From Lepiota brunneoincarnata (taxonomy: Eukaryota > Basidiomycota > Agaricomycetes > Agaricales > Agaricaceae): a stretch of DNA of 64,000 bases. Position 1 is the first letter of the stretch. Each line of letters opens with the position of its first letter. The stretch lies in the NCBI GenBank assembly GCA_023014365.1, contig JAEBUN010000014.1:1-64000 (forward strand). The letters are read 5' to 3'. This document shows positions 48,915 to 61,928 of this stretch, one piece after another. The translations under genes and the position numbers were made by a program. The notes beneath the pieces are model-generated. The model was given only the letters and a program-made list of their open reading frames with translations, ran no database searches and was not told where the DNA came from.

Positions 48915-50689
48915 TCTTACAGAGAATGGGACAAGGCCGTGGGATGATGGGGGGATGACTCAGCTTAGTCAGTCCTGATATAATATTTTCTGATTGGCTG
49001 GCTGAGGGGGTCAATGGCAAGGAGGGGGTTGGGGGGCCTATAAACCTGGGGATCCGGGGGGGTGGATAGCGAGATGTGAACGGCGAAAGAACCAAGGAAG
49101 TCGATAGGAAGAATGTTGCGGAATAAATTGATCTTTGTAAGGAGAGAAGGGGGTATGGAGAGTGCTACAGTAGGTCAATCAATGCGATACTTTGGGGACC
49201 TGGGGAGGCCAATTGGCCCTCCGTTCTGGCGAAAACGCGAAGCAAATTGATAGAGAGAACAACTAGGAATAACACCTTTGATGGGAATATTGATGGGGGT
49301 ATCCCCAGTGCCAGAGGCGTTTGTTAGCTATGAGAACTTGGGATTTGGGAGCGGCCATAGGTGTAGCAATCCCCTGATTTAATGAATATTTATTGATAGG
49401 TGGGATGTCGAGGAATTGGACAAGGGCTTTGATGGCCCATCAGAGGGGAAAATGCAAAAAGCGGATTCTAACTGGCTTCCACCTGCTCAATTGCTACGAT
49501 AATTTGGAGACCTTGGGAAATTCACATTGCAAAGACTTCACAAAAGTCCAGAAGAGAATCAATAGGGAGAATGTGGAGCAATTGTAATTATACTGTAATT
49601 CTAAAGGAAATTCCTCCCAGGGCCCTGCATGCATTCCACATCTTTGTTACTTGGTTAAACGTTGCCTATATTGTGGGTACACATACCCCCAAAGTACTGG
49701 ACCAGATCAATAGGGATAATATTGTGCAATACTCAAATTCCATTTCTTATATGATATCCAATTTATCCACTCCTAGACTTATTCCCCTTGCGTCATACCG
49801 TGCAAGCACGTGTCGGATACATCCACCAGCAGTCCCAAGCAATCCACGAATAAATCGATAGGTGGAATATTGAGCAATTGGAATTTCTTTGGAAATATTG
49901 AAATTCTGGCAATCGCTGACAAATCCGGATCAATGCTCACAGTCGCGACTGATGGCAACTGCCAATCACCTGATGTCCGACATACCCGACATCCAAACTT
50001 CTCAGGGATAAATAGCTGACCTGACGGCAAGGGTTGGCCTTCTTTCTGACCCCCACCATTGATCTTCCTGCCACCAAGGTGAGTTGTCCCTCCCCCAGTC
50101 GTAAAAATCCGCTAAAAATACATAAAAATACGCAAAAATACGCAAAAGATCGGAAAATAATAAAACATTATTCGCCGCCAAGCAGGACCAAACAATTCAT
50201 CGAAAATCATCGTTAATCGCAAAAATCCGTAAAAATAACCGTTAAAATTCGTTAAAATTTAGGAAAAACCGAAATAAATTATAGATATCTAGCAAACAAT
50301 ACTCGCTGCCAAACAGAACCAAACAAATCATCAAAAATCATCGTAAATCGCAAAAATCCGTAAGAATATTCGTAAAAATTCGTAAAAATTCAGGAAAATT
50401 GAAATAAATCATAGGTACCCAGTCTAGCTGCCCAGATACAGATATTCATAACAAACATTCCAACTCTGTGGATTAAAATGTGAGTAAAATGCGATTTAAA
50501 TAGCTAAAAATTCATAATTGATTGTTTAATTAGAATATATTGGTGATCTTTGAATAAGATGTGAGTATATTACCATAATATTTTTTGCTGATAAAATATA
50601 TTGTTTTCAGGAATCCATCTTTACCTCCCACAACTCCTGAGCAAGTACGTGAGGCTGCTCGCACTACTGAACGAGAACAACGTTTACAG

Positions 50690-53600
50690 ATGACTTCTCC
50701 TGAGACACGTCGGGAGCGCAACAGACCTCCTCTCCCAATTCCTCCTCAGCCAAACTTTGGGGCTATACCTATTCTTCCTCCCCCAGTTATGGTTTACCAG
50801 ACTGGCCAGGAACCTGCTAGAGCTCCTATCTCTCCAGTTGTGGATTTCCAGACTGGCCAGGAATCTGTGGGAGAACCTTCTACTGGAGTGCCTTTATTGC
50901 CTGGATTTAATCCTCAAGCAGGACCTTCTGGATCTGTGGCTAGGTCTTCTACTGGAATATCTTCTGTGCCTTTGTTACCTCCATTTAATCCTCAAGCAGG
51001 ACCTTCTATGCCAAGAAATATTGTTCTTCCCCCTCCTGTCCAATTACGAGAGGGTTGGGATAGACCTCTGGAAAATCCTGTTCCTAGGAATATACCACAA
51101 CTCCCTGAGCCTATTGGAAGAGGCAGAGGTAGAGGTCGACGTGGTAGGCCCAATGTGGCTCAGGTTAATATGGACCAGATAGGACTTGCACTGCCAGTAC
51201 CACAAGCTAATCCAGCTCTTACTGGAATTATACAACTAGAGCAGCAACTCAGAGAACAAAGGAGACAAAGACAGTTAGAGCAACAACTCAGAGAACAAAG
51301 GAATCAAAGAGAACAGGAAGCTCAAAGATTACTACAGGAACAAAGAGAACAAGAAGTACAAAGATTAATACAAGAACATAGACAACAAAATTTACGAAGA
51401 CAGCTGAATGACTGGAGAAATGAGCATCAAGCTGAACTTGGAGAGGATAGAGACTTACAAGCTCCAGAGCAGGATAATGATCTTGCACAACAGGCTTTAC
51501 AGGACTTAGGGCAATTCCAGGCTCAGGCAGGAAGAATTCCAGAATTACAGGATATACCAAATGAACCACCTAGGGTTGTTGAACAAAATCAGAACAATGT
51601 TAATGATAATGATCCTATTCCTGAAAGAGGACCCATTCCAAAAGGATGTCACCCCTACTCTGAGCCACCTGAAATACATACACTGGGGCTTATGGATATT
51701 ATTTGTATGCACTGTGGTGCCCTTCACTTTATAAGTGAAAAACTTACAAACTCTGGAGTTCGTGAACCCCACTTTGGAACTTGCTGTCTTCAAAATGAAG
51801 TCCAGTTACAGCCATACCACCATCTGGATGATGTTCTCCAGGATCTAATGTGTGGACTTAGTCCCCAGTCTAATACATTCAAGAAAAACATCAGACGCTA
51901 CAATGCTTCACTGGCTTTTACATCAATTGGAGTCAAGATTGATGCAAGTGTTACTCGAGCATCCGGTCCTTACTGCTTCAAAATCTGTGGGGAACTCCAC
52001 CATCTTTCAGGAGCTCTGCAACCAGCTGAGAATCAGCCTGCACGATATGCTCAGATATATATATATGATCCAGAGGAGCAAAGACAGATCAGGAATCAAA
52101 ATAACAATGGCTTTGGTGATCCTGTCATTATGGGTCAACTCCAGGATATGTTACACCGGACACATCCCTACATTCATGCATATAAGCAAGCATACCAAAT
52201 CATGCGTGAAAAGCCTCCAGGAGAGCAGCAGATCATTACTGCTCGACTACACATTGATCCTGTCCAAGATCAAAGGCGATATAATGCTCCTACTACTGAT
52301 GAGATAGCAGTTATTGTTCCTGGCTCTAGCATGGAGGAGAATGTCTCTGACCACAGAGATATTGTATTGCGCTTACATGGTGGTGGACTTAGGAAAATCA
52401 CACATCTCAAGTCTTCTTATGCCACCCTCCACTACACATTGCTCTTCCCATATGGTGATAATGGCTGGCATCCCAAAATTCCTATGTTTCCTGGACCTAG
52501 AGGTACTCGGAGATCTGAGTATGTTCCTCAGAGATGCTATTATGCACATCGCTTCCATGTTCGCAATGATCCTCAGCCTCCATTGTTTTGGGGTGGCAGA
52601 CTATTCCAACAATTTGTTGTTGATGCTTGGGCCTCAAATGAGCAAAGTATTCTCAACTGGACTAGGGAAAATCAAAAGAAGCTTAGAGCCGATCTATACC
52701 AAGGCCTCCAGGATGCTGGTATTGGTGATAGAGATGAGAATCTCAATCTTGCCAACCATGGCCAGAGGGTTATACTTCCCTCATCGCATGTGGGAAGTGA
52801 GCGCTATATGAACCAGCTGTTCCAAGATTCCATGGCTATTTGTAGGGCTTTCAGGAAGCCTGATATTTTCTTGACTATGACTGCCAACCCAAACTGGCCT
52901 GAAGTACAGGAGGCTTTGTTCAAGGAGTTGGGTCCAGGCCAGAAGAAACAGTCAGTCTCAGATAGGCCTGATATTGTGGCAAGGGTCTTTGAGCAAAAGA
53001 AGAATGCTCTTCTCAAGGAAATTAAAGATGGCCTATTTGGAAAAGTGGTTGGAATGGTCCATACCATTGAATACCAGAAGCGAGGGTTACCTCACATGCA
53101 TCTCCTCATTTTCCTAGATGCTCCTGACAAGATCAGAGATGCTGCCCATGTTGATTCAATTGTCTCTGCAGAGTTGCCAGATCCTAATACTGAGCCTGTT
53201 CTCTATGGTGTTGTGACCTCTTCAATGCTCCATGGTCCCTGTGGTCCTGAATATCCCAATGCCAGGTGTATGGTGGATGGGAAGTGTAGCAAGGGCTATC
53301 CCAAATCATTCAATGATCAGACCATATATGGGGATGATGGCTATCCAAAATATGCTAGGCGCAATAATGGTCGCACATTCACCAAGGGCACATTCACCTT
53401 TGATAACCGCTGGGTTGTCCCTTTTGCCAAGTACCTCAGTGCCAAATTTGGATGTCATATCAACTTGGAGATCTGTGCCTCTGTTTTTGCTGTCAAGTAC
53501 ATCCACAAGTATGTCTACAAGGGCCATGATCGAATTACTCTTGAGATTATCTCAAGACCAGACCAACAGCGCGATGAGGTCAAGGAATATCTGGATTCTC

Positions 53601-55933
53601 GCTATGTATCCCCAATTGAAGCTCTCTGGCATATCTTTGAATTCCCAATGCATGGAGAGTTCCCTCCTGTCTATCGCTTGCCTGTGCACTTGGAAAACCA
53701 ACATATGGTGTATTATGATCCAGAGCAAAATGTGGATGAAGTCCTTAACCGCCCAAATGTTGATAAGACCATGCTTACTGCTTGGTTTGAGGCCAACCGC
53801 AATTATCCTCATGCTCGCAACACTTTATACCAGGACTTTCCTAGATTTTGGGTGTACAACAGCAAAACTGGCAAGAAGTGGAAACCCAGGCAAAGAGGAG
53901 AGGCTATTGGAAGGATGTTCTTTGCATCTCCAAGTCAAGGAGAGCGCTTCTACCTCCGTATGTTGTTGACAGTTGTTCCAGGTAAGTCAAGGAGAGATTT
54001 CTACCTCTAAACATTGTTGACAGTTATTCCAGGTGCTACATCCTTTGCAGACTTGCGCACTTTTGATGATGTCCAGTATAACTCATTCAAGGAGGCATGT
54101 TTTGCAAGGGGATTGTTACAGGATGACCGCGAGTGGATTCAGTGCTTGCAAGAAGCTAGCCAGATACAGACAGGATCATTGCTCCGACGTTTATTCATCA
54201 TTATCCTCCAACATTGCAATCCTACCTCACCTAATGTTCTTTGGGAAAGGTTCAGAGAGAATATCTGTGATGACCTTAGGAGACAACTTGGACATATCCC
54301 TCACTATCAGGACAGGGAATTTACACAGGAGGAAGTCTATGACTATGGCTTACACCTTCTCAACCAAATCCTGATGAAGTCTGGAAAGTCTTTGGCTGAC
54401 TATCCACCTATGCCACTTTCTGTAGGACCTGGGAATGGAAGACCTTGGGAAAATCTCCCAGGAAATTACTTGATTCATCTGGAGCTTGACTATGACCACA
54501 ATGAATTGGAGGAGAGAGTTCAAAGAAACCGAAGGGACTTCAATCCAGAACAGTCTGCAGCTTATGAAGCCGTTCTTAACTCTGTGGATAATAACTTGGG
54601 AAAGATGATTTTCATCCACAGTGCAGGTGGTGGTGGAAAAACCTTTGTCTGTAATACCATTGCTGCTGCTGTGAGGTCTAGAGGCCAAGTGGCTCTTTGT
54701 GTGGCCTCTTCTGGCATTGCTGCACTTCTCTTGGAGGGTGGTAGAACTGCCCACTCCAGATTCAAGATCCCAATTCCTGCCTTTCAAGAATCTGTTGCAA
54801 ATATCAAACCAAATACTCAGGTGCACAGATTGATACAGGAGACCAAAATCATCATCTGGGATGAAGTTCCTATGCAACATATCCATGGTATCAAGTCTGT
54901 TGATAGATGTCTCAGAGACTTACTCCACAAGAATAGTCCCTTTGGTGGAATCACTGTAGTATTTGGAGGTGATTTCCGTCAAACACTTCCTGTAATACCA
55001 AAGGGACTTAGACAACAGATTGTGGGTGCCTCAATAGTCAAAAGTGCACTCTGGGATGATATGGAGGTCCACTACTTGGTGCGCAACATGCGATTGAGGA
55101 ACTCTCCTGAGGCTGCAGAGCATGCTGCATGGCTGTTGGATATTGGATCTGGGAGAAACATGGATGATACTGGAATGATTGAAATCCCTGCCAGAATGTG
55201 CTGTGCTGACTTGGATGGATTGATTGAATCTACCTATCCTGGGATTGCTCAACTCAACAAACCTGATGATTATTTCTTGGACAGAACAATTCTATCTGCC
55301 AGAAATGATGAGGTAGATGACATTAATGATGAAATTCTTGCCAAGTTTCCAGGGGAGGTTCATGCACTGCATAGTGCAGATTCTGTGCTGTTGGAGAATG
55401 ACCAGATGAATAATTACCAGCCTTATCCAGTGGAGTATTTAAACTCACTCAGAGCAAGTGGGCTTCCATTGTCAAAGTTAAGACTAAAGATTGGATGTCC
55501 TGTGATGCTCCTCAGAAACTTGGATCCAGAGAAGGGACTTTGTAATGGGACCAGGATGATTGTGACAGAAATCAGACACAGAGTGTTACAGTGTAGGATT
55601 ATTACTGGAGATGCTCGATTTGCTGGACAGATGGTGATGATTCCAAGGACTGTGTTGACACCCTCAAATGAGGACTTGGCTGTTCCCCTTCAGCGCATAC
55701 AGTTTCCAATTCGACTTGCTTTTTCTATGACCATTAACAAGTCACAAGGACAATCAGTTGCATATGTAGGAATTAATTTACAGCAATCAGTATTTTCTCA
55801 TGGCCAATTGTATGTAGCATTTTCTAGATGTACATCTGGGGACAGGATTAGAGTAGTGTTACCAGAGGATAATGAGACCAGAAGGACTCCAAATGTAGTG
55901 TACAATGAAGTATTTGGACAACTTAGATTGTAG
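50690..55933 (+). CDS. Helitron RepHel transposase (HUH Rep + Pif1-family helicase)
   Basis: Rolling-circle transposase. The N-terminal region is Pro-rich, then Gln/Arg-rich coiled-coil. A Cys-rich Helitron-like domain (CMHCGALHF…CC) precedes the Rep HUH motif GLPHMHLLIF (about 53090-53115) and the two-tyrosine motif YIHKYVYKGHD. The Pif1 part has Walker A GGGGKTF, WDE (Walker B), GGDFRQTLP, the segment SMTINKSQGQS and QLYVAFSR, reaching a natural end. A TAA at 54008-54010 splits the open frame, but it lies inside a 51-nt segment (53982-54032) bounded by GTAAGT and CCAG. Removing it as an intron joins both halves in frame (…VVP-GATSF…), giving 1730 aa from the ATG at 50690. The frame is open further upstream without an ATG, and TTTTCAG at 50604-50610 could be the acceptor of a 5' intron, so the true start is uncertain. 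Apparently intact. Confidence 0.9.
53931..54032 (+). repeat. 51-bp tandem duplication forming a putative intron
   Basis: 53931-53981 and 53982-54032 are clearly related copies (shared AAGTCAAGGAGAG, TTCTACCTC, TTGTTGACAGTT and TTCCAG blocks). The second copy begins GTAAGT and ends CCAG and carries the TAA that interrupts the RepHel frame. Confidence 0.85.
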
Positions 55934-56220
55934 ATAGATATTTATACAGTATTTGTGATATTCAATGATTAAAGATTGAGTCAAATAAATAGACCATGAT
56001 CCAGAGATAAGAATAAGAGAATCATACCTGTGCTGAAGGCACAGGGGTGATTATCTTACTATAGACAAATGTATGAATGATCTACACATCAAAACAGTTA
56101 CAAACAATGTCATGTGACTCAAAAAAACTCAAAATTTTGCCAATCTCACTACAAACTCAACTATAACTCTTCTCTTAATATACTCCCTGTGCCGAAGGCA
56201 CAGCTAGGGTCTTACCCTAG

Positions 56221-58382
56221 TCTATAAGAGAATGGGACGTCGAGGGTGGGATGATGGGAGGCTGACTCAGCTTAGTCAGTCCTGACATAATATTTTCTGA
56301 TTGGCTGGCTGAGGGGGTCAATGACAAGGAGGGGGTCTGGGGGCCTATAATTTTGGGGATCTGGGGGGGTGGATAGCGAGATGTGAACGGCGAAATTACG
56401 AAGCAGGTTGATAGGAAGAATGATGAAGAATAAATTGATCTTTGTGAGGGAAGAGGTGTCTGTAGAGGGCTGGGAAATGGTTCAATGGCAATGATACCTG
56501 GGATTCCGATTGGGGCACACTGGCTCTCCCCTTTTGCGAAGACGCAAAGCGAATCAATAGAGAGAACAATGAGGAATAACACCTTTGATGGGAATATTGA
56601 TGGGGGTATTCTCGGTGCCAGAGGCGTGAGTCTGCAATGTAAATTTGGGAGTGGGGGGCGGCCATAGGCATGGCAATCCTCTGATTTAACGAGTATTTAT
56701 TAATAGGTGGAATGTTGAGCAATTGGACATGGGCTTTGATGGCCCATCAGAGGGGAAAATGCAAAAAGCGCATTTGAGTGGCTTCCACTGGCCCAATTGC
56801 TACAATACTTTGGTCGTCATTTGGGGTACAAACTGCAAAGACCTCGCAGAAATCCGGAACAGAATCAATAGGGAGAATGTGGAGGAATAGTAATTACACT
56901 GTAATTTAAAAGGAAATTCATCCCAGGGCCCTGCAATTATCCTATATCTTTGCTACATTGGCACATGTTACCCCTCATCTACGTGCACATGCCCTCAAAG
57001 TCCTGGACCATACCCATAGGAACAATATAGTGCAACACTCAATTTTATTTTGTACATGATATTGAATATCTCCGCTCATATACTCATTCCCCTCGCGTTA
57101 AACCTGGGATTCACGTGTCATACATCCCCATCATGGCCTCCAAGCAATCCACAAATAAATCAATAGGTGGAATGTTGAGCAATCGGAATTTCTTTGGAAA
57201 CATCCAAATTCTGGCAATTGCTGACACATCCGGATCAATGCCCACCTGAGCTTCTCACGCCCCGTCCACCATTGATCTTCCTGCCACCATCCCTCTCCAG
57301 CCATAAAAAATCGCTAAAAATACGCTTAAATTCGTGGAAATTCGGATAATATTAAAAGAATACTTATTGTTAAACAAGACCAAGCAATATATCCAAAATC
57401 ATCGTAAATAGCAAATAAAACCATAAAGATAATCGTAAAAATTCAGGAAAATTAGAAATAAATTAAAGATAAATCTAACTGCTCAGTGAGAGAAATGCAA
57501 AGTAAATTGATATAATCAATGCTAAGATCAGGATAGTGGTAAATTGTGATAGAAAGTAACCACACATGCATGCCAACAGCATGGATTGTGGTTAGTTTCA
57601 TATTGTGTTTAAAATATAAGTAGTATAAGATATTCAGACAATGCTAGATTGTGATGAAAATTGATCACACATGCATGCCAAAGGCATGGATTGTGGTCAG
57701 TTTCCTGCTGTGTTCAAGATATCAGTAACACAACATATTCAGATAATGCTAGATTGCGATGGAAATTGACTACACATGCATGCTGAAGGTATGGATTGTG
57801 GTCAGTTTCCTGCTGTGTTCACAATATAAGTAACACAACATATTCAGACAATGCTAGATTGTGATAGAAATTGACCACCCACTACTGTGTTCAAATATAA
57901 GTAACATATTATACCTAGACAATGCTAAGATTAGGATAATGCTAAAATGCAATAGAAATTGACCACACATACATGCTGGAGGCATGGATTGTGGTCAGTT
58001 TCATGCTGTGTTCAAGATATAAGTAATATAACATATTCAGACAATACTAAATTGTGATGGAAATTGACCACACATGCATGCTGAAGACATGGATTGTAGT
58101 CAGTTTCCTACTGAATTCAAGATATAAATAACATAACATACTTGAATAATACTAAATTTTAGATAATATAAACAACTAGCACACTCCAAGTGCCCAGGCT
58201 GAAGGGTCTGAGCATCTATTCAAATAATGCTAAGGTCATCAAGATATTGATTAACATGATCATATAATTCATTCAGTGAATGCCAAAGTCATCAAAGCAT
58301 TGATAAACAAGATCATGTGATCTATTCAGTCACTTACAAACATCAGTAAATAAGGTCATGTGACTTCCAAAAAAAGTTTTTC
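56221..58382 (+). mobile_element. Helitron, array unit 5, 3'-truncated
   Basis: Starts TCTATAAGAGAATGGGAC directly after CTAG of unit 4. 5' module with six motifs (56409-57160), AT-rich block, palindromic ~118-bp units (57530-58140) and the start of a 3' module. Similarity to the other units stops at about 58382, just before where the terminal hairpin should be. Confidence 0.82.
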
Positions 58383-58482
58383 ACAGGATACAAGGAATGA
58401 TGCAAATTATGTTAGCCTAGTCCTTAGTGGACCATTGTAGGATTTGTATGGGAATTTATTGGAGGAGAGGGAGTAGGTAACA

Positions 58483-58788
58483 GTGATGGAAGATGGAGCT
58501 CTAATTTACCATGCAAAGGTCACCCAACAACTCTGCAATTCCCACCTCCCCAATCAACTTCTACATCCAGTTCAGTCACCAGATGTTGATCCATTGAATA
58601 TGTATGGAAATGCATCAAAGTCAGAATTAATGACTAACCAAAAATCCCCAAAAACCTTGACAAACTTTGGGAGGCATTTCAGGATGATTGGACAATGATT
58701 AATTTAAATTATATTAATGACCTGGTCAAGAGCATGCCCAATTGTGCTCAGGCAGTCTATGAGGTTAAGGGCCACCATCCAAAATATT
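58483..58788 (+). pseudogene. Tc1/mariner-type transposase, C-terminal remnant
   Basis: MEDGALIYHAKV followed by HPVQSPDVDPLNMY matches the second catalytic region of Tc1/mariner DDE transposases (pattern: acidic-D-x-A-x-H, then SPDLNPIE). After a frame change near 58660 the typical ending is readable (LWEAFQDDW…INDLVKSMPNCAQAV). Frameshifts and the missing N-terminal half make it a relic. Confidence 0.75.
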
Positions 58789-58989
58789 AACATAATTTTA
58801 GATGCAGTTGTCATAGTGTAGTGAATATTTTTAATGATTAATGCATTGTTTGTCTTTGTTGTTTTCACAAAACTTTTGTTACCCTACTGTACCTCAGAAC
58901 AAGTTTATATGATGCATTTGTGTGACAGGCATTGGGGAAATGGCTTGCAAATAATTGGTGGCCATATCTCACTGTACAAACACTAAGGA

Positions 58990-60350
58990 CTGGACTTACA
59001 ATGAACTGAAATACAGCAGTGTGGCTCACCCACAAAGGAGTGGTTAAAGAGGAGATGAAAGCTCTCTTGAATGTGGATGAACTGAATCCAGGATCAAAGA
59101 AATATTTTCAAACTTGTACTTGGGCAACCAAGGATGTATATGAGCACATGGATGAGTTGGAAAAGGGGGCAATTGTGGTGTATATTCAATCATACAAGTC
59201 CAATGGAAATGAGCCTAAGCATAAAAGAAGGTATGTTTACAGAATTTGCAAAGCCACAAGTTTATACTATTCCTTGGAAGTTGACATGGGGTAATAGGGT
59301 TGCAATGGAACATTTGGAGAGGCATATGAAGGAGTGGTCCCACAAATGCTGGCTAGAAATGGGACTTGCCACAATGATGTACTTTGCATATGTTGGGACA
59401 GATGGAAAGATGATAATGGGTGTGTGAGTGACAAGATTTGTTTAGAAATTGGCAATACTAAAGACCAATGTTAGTTTTGATGAGATGGTGGAGAGTAGGC
59501 AAAAGGAATATTTGTGTAAGGGGACTGGTGAGTTTGCCCCCCTTATGCAAGGTATGTCTAGAGGTCTGTGGTAAGGCATCTGGGTTCGGCCACCCTAGCT
59601 GATGCCCGATGTCAAGCCCAGCCTCATCCTTCAGCCACTCCCATCCCCAAGCCCAACCCCATGTACAATTCTAGTTGTTGTATATTATTTGTGCATAATA
59701 TTTCTGGTAGTCTACATAATGTTTAGCTACCCAGTCTGTGCACAGACCATTGCTGTACTTAAGTAGCGTGCATGGCAATTACAATTGGCACTTGAATATT
59801 AAATTGGTTCTGGCCTATTCACTCCCCTAACAATTTGGCTGTATTGCCAGTGGCTATGGTACCTGCAGCAAACCCAATTTTTGAGGTAAATGAAGATGGT
59901 GTGCCAGTTATATCAATGAGCATGGATGTCAGGGGAATAACAAAGCAAGCACTTGAGGGGTTGATGTGGCAATACATGACATTACATTACAGTGCATTCA
60001 CTGTGTCTTCTGCCACATTGGCAAGCTCATGGCATTGGTTGACAGGCTTGGCCTCTGGCCAAAAGACGTGCCATTCAAAATTCTAGGAGAATCTCAGGCA
60101 AAGATGATACATGGTAGATTTATTCCTAAGAATTTTCAACTCTCCAATCCTCAGAATATGCAAAAAGCTAAGATCCAACATTTTTTTGAACACATTATTG
60201 CACAGCAAAGGAGACATGGGGCCACTGACCCATTCACCTTCCATGCATATCATGACAGGGGACAATATCATCTGGCAAGATTGTCTCAAACAAGCAGGAC
60301 AGTAGCTGATAGGATTGGTGAAATGGCAAAGCACTGCAGCAAATGAGCAC
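58990..60350 (+). pseudogene. Unrecognised ORF pieces, probably mobile-element derived
   Basis: Three frames on the + strand (59019-59294, 59835-60086, 59966-60346) have normal protein-like composition (for example KEEMKALLNVDELNPGSKKYF and HCVFCHIGKLMALVDRLGLWP) but contain stops and frame changes between them. I do not recognise the family. CpG-poor like the surrounding transposons, so possibly a decayed element gene or a multi-exon orphan. Confidence 0.3.
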
Positions 60351-60981
60351 AGGTAAATAATTCAGGCAATGATGTACCAGCTGATCTCAATAGTGGGGCT
60401 ACATTGCCTGGGAGGGCCAAGGAAATCACACCAGGCATGGTGACTTTAAATCAGCCACTCATGGATGCTCTAGTGGCCAGTGGGTTTCCACCAATGGTGC
60501 CATCAAATTGTCTAGTGGACAGTGACCCCCAATAATCAGTTCCAGTCCAATCAATATTATACCATGTGCCTAGGATTTATCACCAACTGTCCCAGCTGGC
60601 ACTTATTCCACCTGGACAAGCACTGGATTCTTCCCAGTGTCCACCTCACACACCTATGGCAATTGATCCCATCCTAATATTCCCTGACCAAGCTGAGCCA
60701 GGTATGTAGGACTGTGGAGCAAACCTTCAAGAATCAATGTAATATGTTCATTGCAGGGTCTTATAAGGCTCAGCATTTCAGGCAGCAAAGGGGGAGAAAG
60801 TGAGCAGGCATCAGGGGAGCAGCAAACCAAGCCATATGTATTCTGTAGCATGCCAGTGAGACAAGAAAGTTCATTATGATATCTACAGTAAAGGACATAT
60901 GTGTGTGGAAAGAAAAACATGCAGTCTGAATATATGAGCTACTATGAGATGTCAATATTTTGCCTTCCATTGAAAAGGTAG

Positions 60982-61218
60982 AAACATTCATGGGTTTTTT
61001 TCATATAGATAGAGGGCTTGTTTTTACTAAGCTTAGCTGAAATTTGATAAGCTTAAGCTAATATAAGTAGTATGAGATAGATAATGAACAGTTTTGTCTT
61101 TTGGGGTATTCTGGGGGTGCATTTTGACAGCAGAATTCAAGAGAGTAGTGTTTTAGAGGTTAACAAACAGCTGTTGAAGCTATCTTAGCCATACAGTGCA
61201 CAATAAAAGGACAATCCC
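60982..61218 (+). repeat. ~240-bp repeat, copy 2 (also 38692-38940)
   Basis: High-identity match to 38692-38940. Cut at its right end by the LTR beginning at 61219. Confidence 0.7.
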
Positions 61219-61928
61219 TGTTATGAACAGTCTGGACCAAGAGGAACAAGGACAACTATTTGACTTCACAAGATGGATACAGGAAACCATAAACCAGTTG
61301 CAAGCACAGGAATATGAAGATGAAGAAGGAGAATATTACAACACCATATAGGACTTGGCAAGAGAAGCAGGAATGGAGATAACTCTGGAGGATATTCTGG
61401 AATACCCCAAGGATGAAGAAGATAGCCATGGATCAACTGATCCAACCTCTGATACAGATGGAAGCACCAAGAGAATGGAGAGCAAGAATGGAAGAGAACC
61501 CATGGAGATAGAATTGGGAGAAGAGAATTATGAGTCAGAGGAAAGCGATGGAATATCACACAGCAGTGGAATGGAGAACAAGGACACTGACTCATTGTGA
61601 GATATAAATAACAGTAGGATGCCATCAGCTAGGATGTGCATTATGGTCAAGACTGCGCAGGACAAGTAGAACAGCCCAGTAACCTATAACAAGTATATAG
61701 TATCTCATAGGTATATAAGGCCTGTACAAGTAGAGATTAAAGCCTCAAGCTTTAATCTTGTTAACAGCAGTTGTTAACCCTCTCTGCCTTAACTTGGTGT
61801 GTTCCCTCGTTATCTCATTGAGCACAATCCACTAAGCTCTGCAAGGCCAACTGTCTTGGACACCTTGTAGAGTGATTGAAGGCCATCTCCAGTTATCCTC
61901 AGATACAGAAGGAGCACGGATCATAACA
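61219..61928 (+). mobile_element. Solo LTR, second family (710 bp)
   Basis: Begins TGTTATGA and ends TCATAACA, perfect 8-bp inverted termini. A TATA-like TATATAAGG near 61711 and the following region look like an LTR promoter and R region. Flanking pentamers (ATCCC before, GTTCC after) do not match, and the two flanks come from different sequences, so it probably arose by recombination between two elements. It contains an ORF from 61223. Confidence 0.72.
61223..61600 (+). CDS. ORF inside the 710-bp LTR, one in-frame stop
   Basis: From ATG 61223 one frame runs to TGA at 61598-61600, broken only by TAG near 61349. The product would be very acidic, rich in Glu/Asp/Ser (DEEGEYYN, ILEYPKDEEDS, GEENYESEESDG). 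No known domain. It starts 4 bp into the LTR. It may be the 5' end of a gag-like or accessory frame, or chance; coding status is uncertain. Confidence 0.35.

Larger units (their letters stand above)
48915..56220 (+). mobile_element. Autonomous Helitron, array unit 4 (7.3 kb)
   Basis: The 5' end TCTTACAGAGAATGGGAC directly follows unit 3. The 5' module (six motifs, 49103-49857) matches the short units. An AT-rich block (50100-50430) contains two tandem ~130-bp copies. The RepHel gene then replaces the palindromic arrays. The 3' end is CTGTGCC-GAA-GGCACAG (56187-56203) followed by CTAGGGT-CTT-ACCCTAG (56204-56220), ending in the canonical CTAG. A second, similar hairpin lies near 56028-56046. 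The short units share its 5' module and a related 3' end, so it could be their source of transposase. Confidence 0.88.

Noticed and set aside
54008..54010. RepHel gene broken into two ORFs by a nonsense mutation
   Set aside because: The stop lies inside a 51-nt segment with strong splice borders whose removal restores the conserved sequence, so an intron is the simpler reading.
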